The notes: generated by a model from the letters alone, not told the origin. Shown: positions 1 through 13,547, numbered from the stretch's first letter. The stretch is DNA of 64,000 bases from Scytalidium lignicola (GCA_002812745.2 NCSJ02000010.1:1-64000); one strand, 5' to 3'. A program made the numbers and translations.

Positions 1-832
1 TACTTAAACATTAATATTAAAAGAAGTTAATCTAGAAAAAGAGTATAAAGTTAAGAAAATCATCAGTCATAAAATATATTATAAGAAATTATAATATTTA
101 GTTAAATGAATAAGGTATTCAGAGAGTAAGAATAGATAAGAACTTACTTCTAATCTTATAAGTTATAAGAAGTTATTATAAGCATATTATTGAACTTATC
201 CTAGAATAGATTTCTAAGTAATGAAATTACAAGGTCAGAGAAAAAGGGGTTAACAACAGAAAAGGAAGCTTTGTTTACAAAGACAAAACATAACTCTTTA
301 GACAACTTCTTTTGCTTCTCTTTCTCTTTTACAACCTTCAACTTGTTTAAAGAAGAAAGTCTACAATAGATTATTTCATTAACATGTTTGCAAAAGAACT
401 TCTTTTGTTTATAAAGGTAAGTAAGACAAATTATGTTCTCAACCATGACTTAAGTAACCTTTTCCTCCTTAGCCTTAAGACAAACCTCCTCCTTGTCAAG
501 GGTTTCCCAGGAAGTTATAAGAATACCCTTACTCTTATACTTATGCCTTTGTTAAGTATACTTACTATAATGGTTAGATTCAAAAACTATCAAGCAAGTC
601 AAATTATTTCAGGTATAGAAATCATAAAGAGACATCTTGATATTGTACTTAGCTATATAATCTCTCAAGTCTAATACTTCTTAGTATTTTCGTAATCTTC
701 TCTTTAGAATAATATCATCAAGAAACAAGCATTTTGGTAGTATGTTGGAAAAGAAGAATAAATTAACGAATAAAGAGATTGTTTATGATGACAATTAAGC
801 ATTAAGGTAATGTTAATGCAGAAAGGGGATAA
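1..832 (+). mobile_element. 3' end of a RIP-mutated chromoviral Ty3/gypsy element (chromodomain and 3' UTR)
   Basis: Reading the plus strand from about base 16 gives a chromodomain-like peptide: 'EKEYKVKKIISHKIYYKK' followed, across RIP-type stops, by 'YLVKWIRYSESKNRWE', which fits the family pattern of an aromatic cage plus 'YLVKWKGYxxxxxTWEP'. Such a domain is found at the C-terminus of integrase in chromoviruses. It is followed by roughly 600 nt without recognisable coding and then a purine-rich run ('gaaagggga', about 821-829) directly before the LTR at 833, as expected of a polypurine tract. The rest of the element lies left of the window. Every stop can be derived by C-to-T or G-to-A change. 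The open stretches at 201-446 and 384-674 have no recognisable domain and I do not call them genes. Confidence 0.7.
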
Positions 833-1188
833 TGTTACAGGTTTAACTTAACAAACTGATTAGTGTAAGCCTAAGGCTTGATATATAACAGAGTGTATAT
901 AAAGAACCTAATGATTACATGATATAATTGGACTTGGGGGACTTGAGGGGTCCAAGGGGTCCATGGACTTGTAAGACCTAGAGAGTCTCAGAGGTCTAGT
1001 TAGATTTCATTATCTATATAAGCACACTATAAGAACATGAGAGTAGACTCCTTGTGTTCAACTTAAATACATTACTAAATCTTACCTTTAACTTAGTTGC
1101 TTGTTTATGTATTATACATTTCCACTGTCCTTGAACATCTACCTTACCCTTAACTTTCTAATGACCTGGATAGCGTAGTTTTATAACA
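833..1188 (+). repeat. 3' LTR of the chromoviral gypsy element (RIP-mutated)
   Basis: It begins TGTTACAGG and ends TTATAACA, and aligns over its whole length with the LTR at 21,807-22,149 and with the reverse complement of 11,367-11,727. Compared with the cleaner copy at 21,807, the differences are overwhelmingly G-to-A and C-to-T (for example 'ctgattggtgtaggcctga' against 'ctgattagtgtaagcctaa'). The purine tract immediately upstream makes it a 3' LTR. Confidence 0.8.
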
Positions 1189-1380
1189 ATAATAATGTTA
1201 TATATTCTAATAATTTATACTAATAATAAAGGTTTTTTTCCTTTCTCCTTTTTATCTCTTCTAATGAGATTTTCTTCTTTTATGAATACTTCTTTTTNAA
1301 TAATGTCCAAATCCATAAAATCCTTCTAATTTACTAGTGTTATCTTTTTGGATTTCTTCTGACTTATTCTCTTTGTAAAA

Positions 1381-2110
1381 GGTTTTTTCTTATTAAGCTT
1401 TCTCTTAAATAAAGAGTTATCTTAAATGATAAATTTCTTAATTATAATGTTTAACATGTTTAATTGTCTACTTTTGATTACTTCATCTTTGACTGAATCC
1501 TTTAAACTTTGATAGTATATAACTATATATGTTGAATTACTTTATATTGTCTTACTTGTATATTGTTTATATTCTATAACATAGTTAGTTATTAAGGTTC
1601 TTTATGTAAATCCTTGTAAATATCTCTTTACTTAGTATACTTTGTTGATATCCTTAAAGACTTTACTAATTTTGNTTTTTAAATCCTTCTTAAGTTTTAA
1701 AGATCTTCATTGTTTGTAGAAGAATTCCTTACTTGTTATTAGTTTAATGTTTAAAGTAATTCTTCAAGAATACTTTGATTTAATTAAATGTAAATCCTCT
1801 TAAGAATGTTATAACTTATAATACTTAGTCTTCCTTATCATTAAACTTCTTATTGTTAAAAGCAATATATATTTCATATTAAACCAAGAAGAGTTATAAC
1901 TTAGACTTAATCTTATTGAACTTGTCTAATAATATTACTTTTAATGCTTAAGTTTTTAACTCTTTTACTTTTATTTCCTCCTTAAGTAAAAGGTTAATTT
2001 CTTCTATCCTTATTATAAGTATTAATCTTATGTTTATAGTTAACATGATTACTTATAACTTTATAAGTGTTATATAAAGTAATACTCAAAGTATAATATA
2101 CTTTGTATAC
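1381..2110 (-). pseudogene. Ty3/gypsy gag relic, copy A
   Basis: The minus strand reads, through several stops, as a retrotransposon capsid segment: 'FKDINKVY', then 'NYVIEYKQYTSKT', then 'YYQSLKDSVKDEVIKS', which fits the fungal gypsy gag pattern (residues around 'YAxEFxxYxxxTxW' and 'YYxGLKDxVKDEI'). It is heavily AT-converted and has no intact frame. A diverged copy in the same orientation lies about 1.1 kb to the right (2481-3210). The element boundaries cannot be seen. Confidence 0.6.
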
Positions 2111-2480
2111 TTATTAATAGAGTATTTAAATATCTTCTTTATAATAATATTATATTATTTGCTTAAGGGCTTATATATAAATGTAAAGTTATAAGCATTA
2201 GTTAAGTTATTACTAGAAGATCTTTTTGTAAGATATTCAATTTGAGTTAAGTACAAAGTTTTATTTAACTAGGAAAACTATTTACTTATATAAACCTTTA
2301 TACTTCTTAAAGTTAAAAGCCTTTGCTAACTTTTAATTCTTAACTCCTAACTCTTGTCCTGAATCTTAGATTCATCATATGACTTATCACATGACCTTCC
2401 TCTTACTCTACTGAAGGTTCTTTGTATAATTAATGTTATTAAGCCTTAAGCCTCTAAATAAAGAGGTTATAACAGAAAAG

Positions 2481-3210
2481 TCTTTTCTTATTAAGCTTTC
2501 TTTTAAAAAGAAAGTTATTCTAAATAATAGATTTTTTAATTATAATGTTTAATATGTTTAATTGTCTACTTTTGATTATTTTATCCTTAACCAAGTTTTT
2601 TAAACTTTAATAATATATAATTGTATATGTTGAATTATTTTATATTATCTTATTTGTATATTATTTGTATTTTGCAGTATAATTAATTATTAAAATTGTT
2701 TATTATAATCCTTATAAATGTCTTTTTACTTAATATACCTTATTTATATTCTTAAGACTTTGTTAATTTTCTTTTCAAATCTGTCTTAAGTATAAAAGAT
2801 CTTCATTGTTTATAAGAGGATTTCTTACTTATTCTTTATTTAATGTTTAAGATAATTCTTTAAGAATACTTTAATTTAACTAAATGTAAATTCTTTTAAA
2901 AATGTTATAGCTTATAATACTTAGTTTTTTTTTATTGTTAAATTTCTTTTTTATTAAAGATAATGTATATTTTACACTAGACTAAGAAGAGTTATAACTT
3001 AGATTTAGTTTTGTTAAACTTATTTAGTAATATTACTTTTAATGCTTAAGTTTTTAATTCTTTTACTTTTNGTTTTTNGTTAAGTCTTTTTTTAAGCAAA
3101 AAAGTTNAATCTTTTCTACTTTTATTATAAGTATTAATCTTATATTTATAACTAATATAATTACTTATAACTTTATAAGTATTATATAAAGTAATACTTA
3201 AAGTATATTA
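2481..3210 (-). pseudogene. Ty3/gypsy gag relic, copy B (duplicate of copy A)
   Basis: This segment aligns base for base with 1381-2110 (for example 'taattataatgtttaa' followed by 'tgtttaattgtctacttttg' in both), with transitions as the main difference. It is the same gag segment in the same orientation. Between the two copies lie about 370 nt that include the sequence around 2330-2420, which is less AT-rich. Either a local tandem duplication or two separately inserted elements could explain this. Confidence 0.6.
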
Positions 3211-6120
3211 TTATTATTATTATTATTATTATACTATAAGCTATAAGGCTACCCTGAGGGTATGTAGGATAATTACACTGTTATACAAGAAACTATGTTA
3301 ACTCCTTAACTAGGTGAAAACCTTTATACTACTCTTTATCTACTTAAATGCAATTACCTTGCCTTGTCTTTACTATCCTCTTGTCTAGTACTCAGCTTAC
3401 TAGCTTAGTTGAAGAGAGTTTTATTGTACTATTAAGTTAATAGTTAATAGTTTAGTTTTTTNAAGATATTATTACTTTACTATCATCTTGTTCTATTCTT
3501 AAATCCTTAGTTATATTACTAATTTATACTTTTATAACCTTCTTATAATTAACACTTAATTAATAATCTGTTTATATCCTTAACAACTTCTTAATATCTC
3601 TCTTAAGTCTCTTATTATGTAAGCTCTTATTTTAAGGCTTTTTTTTTTATTTGTTTTAAGTTTAGACAATCAATGATTAGATAATGAGTTGTTTCTTTTG
3701 TAAGTTTACAATTGTATAATAACATATTTATATTAAGTATATAATGTTTAAATAAATACACTTATAATCTAATTTTACTAATATGAATTTATATAATTAA
3801 TAAGCTAATTGCTTTATTCAACTTATTATATAAGAATAATGCTTTTTTGTCAAAAATAAGAAAGTTTACAACTTTTATATAATTATATAATTTAACCAAC
3901 TTAATAACTTTGAAACTCTAGGTTTATCTTGCCTTTTAATCTCTTGTTATAACTATATTAATTGCCTTTAATATTATTTGGTAACCCTTTTATCATTACA
4001 ATTACATTACCTTATATTTATTACTTTTTTTTAAGTAATTGCTTTTTTGTTTACTACTTATATCTTCTTCTTTTCTTTAAGAGTCTTATTGTCTTATTAC
4101 TTATTCAGTAAATTACTTACTTCAAGCTTATATGATTAAGGTAATCCTTGAATGCTATTACTCTTTTGTTTAAGTATAAGTCTAATAATAAGTAGAATGT
4201 CTTTATCTTTAAACTTTAAATTAAAATGTTTTTGTAAATTCTTGTTATTATACAAAGACATTATAATTACATTATAAGTAAATGACAATTAATTCTCTTT
4301 AGATTGTTATTAGATTTTATAAGTTAATAATATATAATAACATTATATATAATTGTACTTTGTATAACTATTATATAAATATATCTTGTTCTTATGAAGT
4401 TATATCCTTATATCTTCATTATTAGTCTTGTTAATGCAAATGTTTGTATAATTAGCTTTTTCTTAATTACCTTTACATAAGCTTTAAAGTTAAGCTATTA
4501 GTCAAGTTAAATCCTTAGAAAACAAATTGATTCTTTAAGCTTTAATTCTTTATTATCAAGGTATATTAACTTCTTCCTTATTATATAAGTATATATAAAG
4601 TATATTAACTTACTTTTACTTGCTTTGAATTGTATACCTTTACATATTACTTACCTTTTATATATTTTCTAACTTACTTCTAATATCTTATAACAACTCT
4701 TTATAGTGTATATACAATTAAGAAGGTTTATATTATTTACAAAACTAATTACAGTTAAACCTTTTATCTTTCTTAATTCATTGTATAAAGTAAAGATATA
4801 TAACATAAACAGTATTAGTAAAAGCAGAGAACCTTGTAAGATTCCTACTTTTATTAAGATTAGTTAGGTTATTTTGCTGTTGAAGGATAAATAAGTAATC
4901 TTGTTTATTAAGTAATTGTTAATCTAGCTTATTAACCATTGTAAGAAGCCTTTCTTCTAGAGTATATGTTATAATTACTTGTAGTTTACTATGTTAAATG
5001 CCCTTTTAAGATCAAGTTGTAATAGTAATATAGTAATGCCTTAACTTTATGTTATATAAACAATGTTTATTATTATCCTTATTATTAATTCTATAGATTT
5101 ACTATGTTTATTTCTTATTTGTCCTTTTGAAAATAATCCTTGCTTCTCTACTACTTTTATAATACAAATGGTTATTATAACTTTGAATACTTTTACTATA
5201 TAACTAAGTAGTACAATTAACTACTATCCTCTAACTTATTGTAATTGTTCTATTGTCTTGCTTGGTTTTCATAATATTATCATATTCATTGTATAATAAT
5301 TACAAGGAAAGTGTTTTAATTTAAAGCTTATTTTAACTAAGATTACTAGAATTTATTATAATAACTGATTACAAGCTTATAAAAACCTATTGGTTAATTA
5401 GTTTAACCTTAGTACTTTTTATACTCTAGCCTTATGAAGTGTTTATTTAACAATTACTTTATTATAATCTTTGTTTATCTTGATTTGTGTCTTGTAATCT
5501 AATATAATTTGCTTGTACTTCTAGGAAAAACTTAATTATAAACATTATTGTTTTCTTATTATATGTATATACTAATAGTCTTTCTAAATTGTTGTTGTAT
5601 AATTTTAAGATCTTTAATAAGTTAGTAAGTATGTAATTATATGTTCATACCTACTGTTCAAACATTCACAGCTTATGAGTATCCTTCATTATTGTTATTA
5701 TTACTTGTTGTTAGCTTTTTGTTTAAGCTTAAGCAATTCTTTCCTTTTGTTCTTTAAGAACTTGATTTAGGTTTTGACAATTTTGTAAAGACTTATTTAC
5801 ATGTTATTAACATTCTGCTTTCCAAGTAACCTTAATTGTTTTCTTAATTATATAATTCTACTATAGTATTGAGTAGCTAACTGATAACTTCCTTTTAAAT
5901 ATTATCTTATTTACAATATCAATCAATTGTTTTGTTAGTATATTAATTGCTTTATCTAATTGTTCCTTAGTAAATATATAGTCTAGTAAGAGCAATAAGC
6001 TGGTTATTACTACTTTAACTTTTTTCATAGTCTATTAGTCTTCAACTATAACTTGGTTCTCTATTGTACATTTGCTGTTTACTTACTTCAAGTTTGATTT
6101 TGTGAATCCTTCTAGTTCAT
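3200..6120 (-). mobile_element. Non-LTR retrotransposon (LINE) relic with reverse transcriptase
   Basis: The minus strand between about 5400 and 4700 carries the order of LINE RT motifs: 'KHFPCNYYTMNMIILRKPSK'-like text, an 'IELIIRII' segment, 'LLLQLDLKRAFNIVNY' (family: LDLKGAFDNV, about 4990-5035), 'GILQGSLLLLILFMLYI' (family: GxPQGSPLSPxLFLLY, about 4800-4850) and 'ISFVNNINLL' (family: xxFADDTxL, about 4725-4755). The catalytic Asp pair of the last motif now reads Asn-Asn, a G-to-A outcome expected of RIP. A TTA/TAA trinucleotide run at about 3204-3232 may be the 3' tail. Endonuclease and 5' end are not resolved, and 5500-6120 is only assigned by continuity. Confidence 0.7.
3204..3232. repeat. 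TTA trinucleotide run (possible LINE 3' tail)
   Basis: About nine TTA units occur at the low-coordinate end of the minus-strand LINE relic. On the element's own strand this is a (TAA)n run, which some LINE clades carry at their 3' end. Its position, not its sequence alone, supports this reading. Confidence 0.5.
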
Positions 6121-6149
6121 GTTTATAATTCATATAGAATANAGTNNTT

Positions 6150-9100
6150 TTANTTNATTTATATAACATGTTATTATATAATATCTTCACTATTAACAAA
6201 TAATCAACTTAATTGTCTTGATTATAATTAATATAACATCTTAAGTATTCTTCTAATCATACATTCAAACATTCTATTTGTCTGTTAGTCTATAGATATT
6301 ATATTGTTGACAATTTCCTTTCAACTCTTATTCTTACTGTTAATGTCTTTTAAAACTTAAATATAAATCATATATCTTTGTTAAAGATTATTTATTTTAA
6401 TACTCCTTACTAAGATATTACTCTTTATAAGAATATATCAATTACTTCTTTTACTCTTTAAGTCTTCTTAAACAATTCAAAGATTACAAACTTAGTATAA
6501 TGTTCAGTTATCATAAAGATAAAGTCATACTTAACCTTTATTATTCAATCTGTAGAAACCAGTAATTTCATAATAAAATCTTATCTGATTAGTTCTTATA
6601 AATTGTTAAGTATTTGTATAAGGTGTAATTGTCCTCAAGGCTTCTTTCTTAGATTCTTAACTTTTTTNATAGATTTCACATTTTATAATTACTTTCTTAA
6701 TTACTAACTATAATTTTATAATAAAGTAATCTTTATTAATTTGGTAATAACATCAAGTTACTCTTATATGTTTATTATATAATAAACTATATTATTCTTT
6801 AACAAACTCTTTTGTTAATTTCGTTAGTATGTATAACCTTTTGTTCTTATACTAAATGTTTTTNAATTTTCTCTTACTTGCTTTTAATTATATCTAGTAA
6901 AGTATTTCCTTCTTTTTCCTTTTTAATTACTTTGCTAATCTAATCAGCTTAATATTTATTTGTTATTATTATAATAGTTATAAGTTATCCTTTATTATAT
7001 ACTAAGAGTCCTTCTTCATCTTCCTTCAATATTAATTCACTTTCTTCTTTCTCTTTGACTAAGTACTTAAGTTTCCAGCTTAGAGTATCTACTTTTCTAT
7101 TATCTTTTCTTTTTAACATAAGTAATCTTAAAATCATATTTGAATAACTTTTTTTGCTTATTATGCTTACTTAACACTTAACTACTTAGTTGTTATAAAG
7201 TATTAAAGGTTATAATAATCTAAAAGTATATTAACTGTTTTGTTAAATTTAATTGTATAAACTCTTTAATACTTTAAAACTTTTATAATAACTAGCATTT
7301 CCTTATCTGATGTCTGATAATTCCTTTTTATAACATTTAACTTTTTTGACCAAAATGCTAATAGTATTTGGTAATATCATTTATTAATCTGTTATGATTA
7401 TGATAATATAACTCTTAATATTACATTAAAAGCATTAGTTTCAATTCTTATCCTTCTTTCTAGATTGAAAATTCTCAAGAAACTTCCTTTTACAAAGGTA
7501 TCCTTAATGCTTTAAAATGCTTTTCTTACAATATTATTCTATTCATAAGCTTAATCCTTCTTTGTAAGTTCAATCAATAGTATAAAGATTTTAGAATAGT
7601 CCTTTACAAATCTTTAATAATAATTAGTTAACCTTAAGAAACTTTGTAATTGTTTAACTATCTTAAGTAATTCTTATTCCTTAATTGATTAAATCTTATC
7701 ATTAAAGGTTTTTATCCTTTTACCAAAAATACAATATCCTAAGAACTAAACTTATTCCTTATAAAATTCACATTTAACCAGTTTGTAATATAATCTTACC
7801 TCTTATAACACTTGTAGAACAAGCTTGATATACTCTTTGTATTCCTTTATACTCTTTGAGTAAATGATTATATCATCTAAATATACTATTATAAATTTCT
7901 CCAAATATTTTTCTAATATTCAGTTTATTATTCTTTGTTATATTATTAAAGTATTAATCATACTAAATATTATAACTAATAACTTGAATAATCTGTATTT
8001 TGTCCAAATAACAACTTTCTACTTATTATCCCTTTTAATCCTGACCAGATTAAATGCTGACCATAAGTTTAGCTTAATGAATATAACAATTCCCTTCAGC
8101 TTGTCCATCATTGAATCTATTAATAATAAGGAGTATTAGTCTTTCTTAATTCTACTATTCAAGTGTTTGTAATCATCACAAGGTTGTCTTAACAGATTGT
8201 CTTCTTTCTTTGTATAATATAATAGTACTCTGGCTTTATTATAACCTTCTTTGTACAGACTTTTAAACATCATTTTCTTGAGTAATTATTTCTTTATCAT
8301 CTTATCCTTAACAAGAGTTGTTTGATAAATTGGTTTATAAGCTAGTCTGAACCTCTCTTTAAGCTTTATCTCATGATCTTATGGTTTATGTTCAGGTAAG
8401 GCTGAATTATCAAGTCTTTTTATGAATAACTCTAGTTATTTATAATATTCTTCAGGAATATGTTTCATAGTCTTATCAACATAGATAACTCTCAAAGATA
8501 CAATTTCTTCTAAGAAGGTAATCTTACTTATTCTCCAATTAATTATTAGATTATACTTCCTTATCTATTTGATTTTTAGTATAACTTGATATGTTCTTAA
8601 CCTTATAACATTAAAAGATATTTTTTNCTTAATAACTTTCATTATACTTTATATCCAAGTTCTAAGTTTGGACATTGATATACTTCTGAACCTTAGTATT
8701 ATTTACTAATGATATTAAATAATTATTGTCCTTAACTTTTNATGCTAAGTCTAAGTTGTTTTATAACTTGTTCACTGATGAAGTTTCTTTTGGCTCTTGA
8801 ATCAATTAAAGCTCTTATTAGCTTTTTATACAATTTTATATTTATGTATAATGAACTTCTACTGTTTATAGAATAAAGATTAATGTTCTTAATATTGTTA
8901 ACTGATATATTATTATTGATTTCTAACTCTTCAGTGTTTTCTTCTAATTCTTTGAATAATACTATTCATCTTTTATTAAGATTTCTTAGTCTTAGTCCAT
9001 CTAGGCTTTTATCATTTATAAATGCACATATATCTTGTACTTATTTTACCATTTCATTTCTAAGGCGTTTTNCTTATATTAGTGATAAAGACATTACTTT

Positions 9101-11345
9101 CCTTAAGAATTCTTTATATAAAGTTCAAAGAGTATATTACTACTTCTTGGTTAAACTGTTGATTAATCCTTTATAATAACTTATCTTCCCTTGGTAATAT
9201 GATTAGTATTTTTAAAGGTAGTAAATCTTCTTCTAGTTCATTAACTATAAGTAATGCTTTTATATCTTAATTAGTTAGTTCTACAACAATCTTAACTGGT
9301 TCCCTTTGTTCTTGTTAAGTATAGTACTACTTAGCTTTAAATAATTGTTCTATTGATTTTCCTAAACCTTAAATCTCTTTATACTATGTTTTAGCTTTTA
9401 CTTAGTCTTGTTAATAGGTTATCATTAGAAGTCCTTCATGTTGTATGTTGTATCTCCTTTATACAACATAGTTTAAGCTTTCTTTGATTATTATCTAAGC
9501 CTCCTTAAGCATTTAGTCGAAATCATCTTGAATCCAAGTCCTTTTTATTAGTAAGAAGAACTTGTATATTCCTTTCTTTATGATAATGCTTTAGAGGTTA
9601 GTCTTATAGACTAGAGTAAGATTTCTAAGATTAAGTTCATATGTCTTAACAATTACTTCTTCTTATTATACAATTCTGAGAAGTTAACTTTTGTCTAGGA
9701 TTTCCTATCCTCTTAAGCTTCTTATACTAATCATAAGATAATATTTTAAGATTAATAGTTCTTCAGAAACAGGATATTATTCTGTTAGTATAACCTTGAA
9801 GTCTAGTGGTATTATTATCCAAATTCTATTAACTCTTAGAATTGATCTTTATTTGCCTTAGTCCTTGATTTGGTTGTCATCTTGAGAGTGTTTTTTNGTG
9901 TTAAGTTCTTGTCATCAGTATAGAGTTTGTTTTAAGGATTCTTGTTATTACCATCTTATTTATATTAATTTTAACAGTAATTTCTAGTATAGTTATCAAG
10001 TCTTGACATTCTTCTTCTTCTTCTGAGGAGTCTTCTTCCTTGTTTGAGCTTTCTTCTTTTGATGATTTTGATAAGATATCCATGATTCTTAAGATTTGTA
10101 TAGTTTTAACTTTAATTGTTGTACTCAACTTGTTATTCTTCTTATGAGTACTTGTTATATGTCCAGGAAGTCTATCATTTAAAACATAACTTGTTTTTCC
10201 TTCTCTTGTTAAGTTCTTCAAGAGANATTCTAAAGGAATTCCCCTTTTTATTCTTTTTTTTNATAATACTTCTTTCCTTTTCCTTTGAAGGTTTTTCCTT
10301 TTTTCATAATATCTAACTTTATAAAGTTATTATAATCCCTCTTTCTATTAGTCTTTCTTTTGTTAAAGTAAGATTTACTCTTCTTGTCCAAGCTCATTTT
10401 ATATTATTCATTCTTGATTTTAATAAATAAGTTAACAAGAACATTAAATATAATAATCACAAGCCTTTAATACAATTCTTCTTTGATAAAGTCTTTTAGC
10501 TTAATCTTATACTAGTGTATATATACTTCCTCTCCTCAATTAACTAATACTATATACTGATAATAAAGTATTGCATATTCATTAAGACTTTTAGTTTGTT
10601 TAAAGTAAGTTAACTGTCTTTTAATATTCCTTTTCTTGTTAATATCTCTATATAAACGTTTAAGTTCTTCTATGTAATTAACCTAATTTATAATAATATT
10701 AATTATTACTTGTTTTGTTATTTCCTTGTTTATCATGAACTATTCATCCTTAAAAGGTTAAAACCAAGTTTTGACTATTCCTCTTAAGTATATTAATGCT
10801 CACAAAACCTTATATATATCTCCAAGTAATAAGTAATCATTTAAGACTAAGTATGTTCTTGTTTAAATAAGATATACTTTAAGCTTCTTTCTATTCTTAT
10901 AGAACAAGTCTAGTCTGATGATTTTAACTTCTTTAAATGTTATTATTAAGATTTGTTCAGTATTATAATCTAATTCAAAGTCTAAATCCAAGTCTAAGCT
11001 TAAAGCTCTTAATATTAAAACTAGTTTAAGATTAAGTTTAAGTAATAAAGATAATAGCTTCTTTCTTGTAACTCTTGATAATTCCTTAATAATTAATCCT
11101 TTTATTAACTTAATAAGTTACTTTAGTAATATAACAACTTCCTCTAACATTCTCATTTAAACATTAATTTTCTTAATAATCTAGTCCTCACCTTAGTCTT
11201 CTTCAAAGCTATTTTCTAAACTTTCCTCAGATACTTCTTCAGATCCCTCTTTAAATCCTTCTTTAAAGCTTTCTTCAGAATTTTCTTCAGGTTATTATTC
11301 ATTATTATTATTTACTAATATGTCTATTTCCAAATCTTGATTCAT
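6150..11345 (-). mobile_element. Ty3/gypsy gag-pol relic (RIP-mutated)
   Basis: All landmarks lie on the minus strand in gag-pol order. Gag appears to start at ATG 11,345 ('MNQDLEIDILVNNNN', then a Glu/Ser-rich acidic stretch); a capsid segment lies near 10,600-10,700 ('YFKQTKSLNEYA'); a degenerate zinc knuckle and a second acidic run lie at about 9900-10,220. The protease site reads 'ALIDSRATSS'-like text at about 8765-8815 ('RALIDSRAKRNFISEQVV'; family D-S-G-A, the Gly GGA now AGA). The RT centre reads 'KFIIVYLDDIIIYS' at about 7864-7907. The integrase end reads 'QTNRMFE' after 'STxYHPQTxG'-like text at about 6260-6320. Many stops, all RIP-compatible. The 3' part, including any chromodomain and 3' LTR, is missing where the LINE relic begins. 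Confidence 0.8.
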
Positions 11346-11366
11346 CAAGATAAGTAATGTTCAAAA

Positions 11367-11727
11367 TATTACAAAATTATACTATCTAAGTTACTGGATA
11401 GCCTAAAGTTAAGTAGATATTCAAGGATAACAAAAACATATAACATATAAGCAGGTAACTAGGTTAAGGGTAAGATCTAGTAATATATTTAGGTTAAACA
11501 CAAGGAGTTTACTCTTATGTTCTTACAATGTGCTTATATAGATAATGAAATATAATTGAATTGTTGGATTACTTTGATCCCCTAATCTAAGTCCTTAGAT
11601 CATTAAATTACTTTGATCTTACAATCCTAGTCATGTAACCTCTTAATTATTAAGTTCTTTATGCACACTTGTTGTATACTAAGCCTTAGACTTATACTAA
11701 TTAACTTGTTCAATCAATCCTATAACA
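11367..11727 (-). repeat. 5' LTR of the minus-strand gypsy element
   Basis: The reverse complement aligns end to end with the LTRs at 833-1188 and 21,807-22,149, including the block around 'gtcactggatagcc' and the 'taagcacattgtaagaacat' block. It lies 22 nt upstream (in element orientation) of the putative gag ATG, so it is the 5' LTR. RIP has changed TG/CA termini to TA forms. Confidence 0.75.
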
Positions 11728-13288
11728 TTATACTTGATATAAGTAAAGTTAATAATAACTTAATTGAATTTAATAATCTAAACAAGGTTAATTTAATTCT
11801 TATATTAATTAATAACCTCATTGTTTAATAGATCTAAGAGTAAGAAGTTATAAAACAAGAATATTAATTAAAGTTATTAATTATAATGTTAATAGATGAA
11901 TAAGACTTATAATTATAATTTACAAGATAAAATAAGGTATTATAATAGTCTAAGTACAATTTGGTCAAGATATATAAGTTTAATGAAGAAGTTATATTAA
12001 ATAAGTTATAGTTATATCAATTAATAATAATATAAGGTTAGATTTTGAAATGATGTTTGAATACATTAGTTAATGTTAACTACAAAGATATGTTAAAGTA
12101 ATAGAAGTTGCTTAAGAATAAAGTAGTCAACTAATACTTATTTGAATTATATTAAAATGTACAATTAATAGACTAATATAATAAAGATTAACAATAATTC
12201 ATATATTATACTATGCAAACAATACTAGAAGAAGAAAAAAGACAAGACAAGTATATAAATATATTCAGCATTTTTAAATAAGTATAAAGTGAAAAACATT
12301 ATTATAAACAAAAAAAGAAGAAAAGTCATTATAAAGATAATTGTTTAAGTATAAGTATATAGAATAAGTTATTATAAAAGTAATTGTTTAAGTATAAGTA
12401 TATAAGGTAATCTATTATAAAGATGATTATTATTATTAGAAAAGTGATTAAGTATTATATAAGATAACTTATTAAAAAAGTAAATAAGTATTATATTCAG
12501 TTTTGTTCATAAGATCAATTAATAAGTATAATTGAGTTTATTTAGTTATATAGAATTATAAGGATTATAAAGTAATTAAACTCAACTTATTAGAAAAGTA
12601 TAAGTAAATACTTTAACTTAAGATTTAAAGAGTTAAAAAGGGTTAAGTTATATGTATAACATAAGTGTTAGTCTGAACAAGTTTAAGCTAAGAAGGATTT
12701 ATTTATATAAGGGGTTTTAGTATAAGAACTCAACTTAAAGAAAATCTTTAAGTTAAGCTTATCTTTAAACAAAACATAAAATATATCTTTTTTTTATAAT
12801 TATAATCATTATTACCATCATCATTATTATTACTATTATTACTATTATCATCATCATCATTATCATTATTATCTTTACTCTTAAGTAAGTTTCTTACTTA
12901 ATCAGCTAATTAATGCTTGGTTAACTATTAATAGTATATAGTCAAGATGCTTACTTTCGAGGAAGTTATAACAATACTAAAGAAAACTCTTAAAGCATTA
13001 AAGTTAATTATTAAAGTTATTAAAGCTTTAATTATCTTAATAAAAGCTTTATATAAGCTAGTTATAACCGTTAATAAACTAAAGGAATTAATATATTAAT
13101 TTTAAATAATTTAAGGTTAACATTAAATACTCAAGTCATATTATACTCTTTAATTAAGTAAGATCTAGTTAAATTATTATTATAATAAAATCTTATTATA
13201 ATATATATTCATTTTGTTCATTAATTTAACCCTTTTAACTAATCTTATATGTTAAGAAAATACAAGTATAATAATGTTCTACTTAGTA
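11728..13288. other. AT-rich DNA without recognisable gene
   Basis: About 1.5 kb of strongly AT-biased sequence between the gypsy LTR and the copia LTR. It contains a trinucleotide-rich tract (about 12,790-12,880). I see no domain in any frame. It is probably decayed transposon DNA. Confidence 0.5.
12795..12876. repeat. Imperfect ATT/ATC trinucleotide microsatellite
   Basis: A run of about 27 units alternating between ATT, ATC, ACC and ACT. The mixture of T and C at the third position is what RIP or replication slippage acting on an ATC array would leave. No coding context. Confidence 0.75.
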
Positions 13289-13547
13289 TGTTGTAATATT
13301 TAGAGTTTACAGATGTTACTTCATAATGTTCTTACAGTTGCTTATACTAGGGTTTATGGATAGGGTTTACAGTAGGCTACTACTGTAAGCAACCATAAGC
13401 ATCTATAAGGTGCTTATACAATTATAACTGTTGACTATAACAGTTTTACAACTGTAACTCATAGTATATATAGAATCTGCTGTAGTTGTAAACTCCTTAA
13501 GCAATCAATATAATAATAGTTTTGTATTCCTGCATTTCTAGTCAACA
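13289..13547 (+). repeat. Left LTR of Ty1/copia element (259 bp)
   Basis: It runs from TGTTGTAATATTTAGAG to GTCAACA and aligns along its full length with 18,082-18,340, which has the same length (259 bp). Relative to the right copy the differences are almost all C-to-T and G-to-A (for example 'gatgttacttcataatg' against 'gatgccacttcacagtg'), so this copy has been hit harder by RIP. Confidence 0.85.

Noticed and set aside
7864..8139. Plus-strand open frame
   Set aside because: It is the antisense of the gypsy RT YLDD region on the minus strand.
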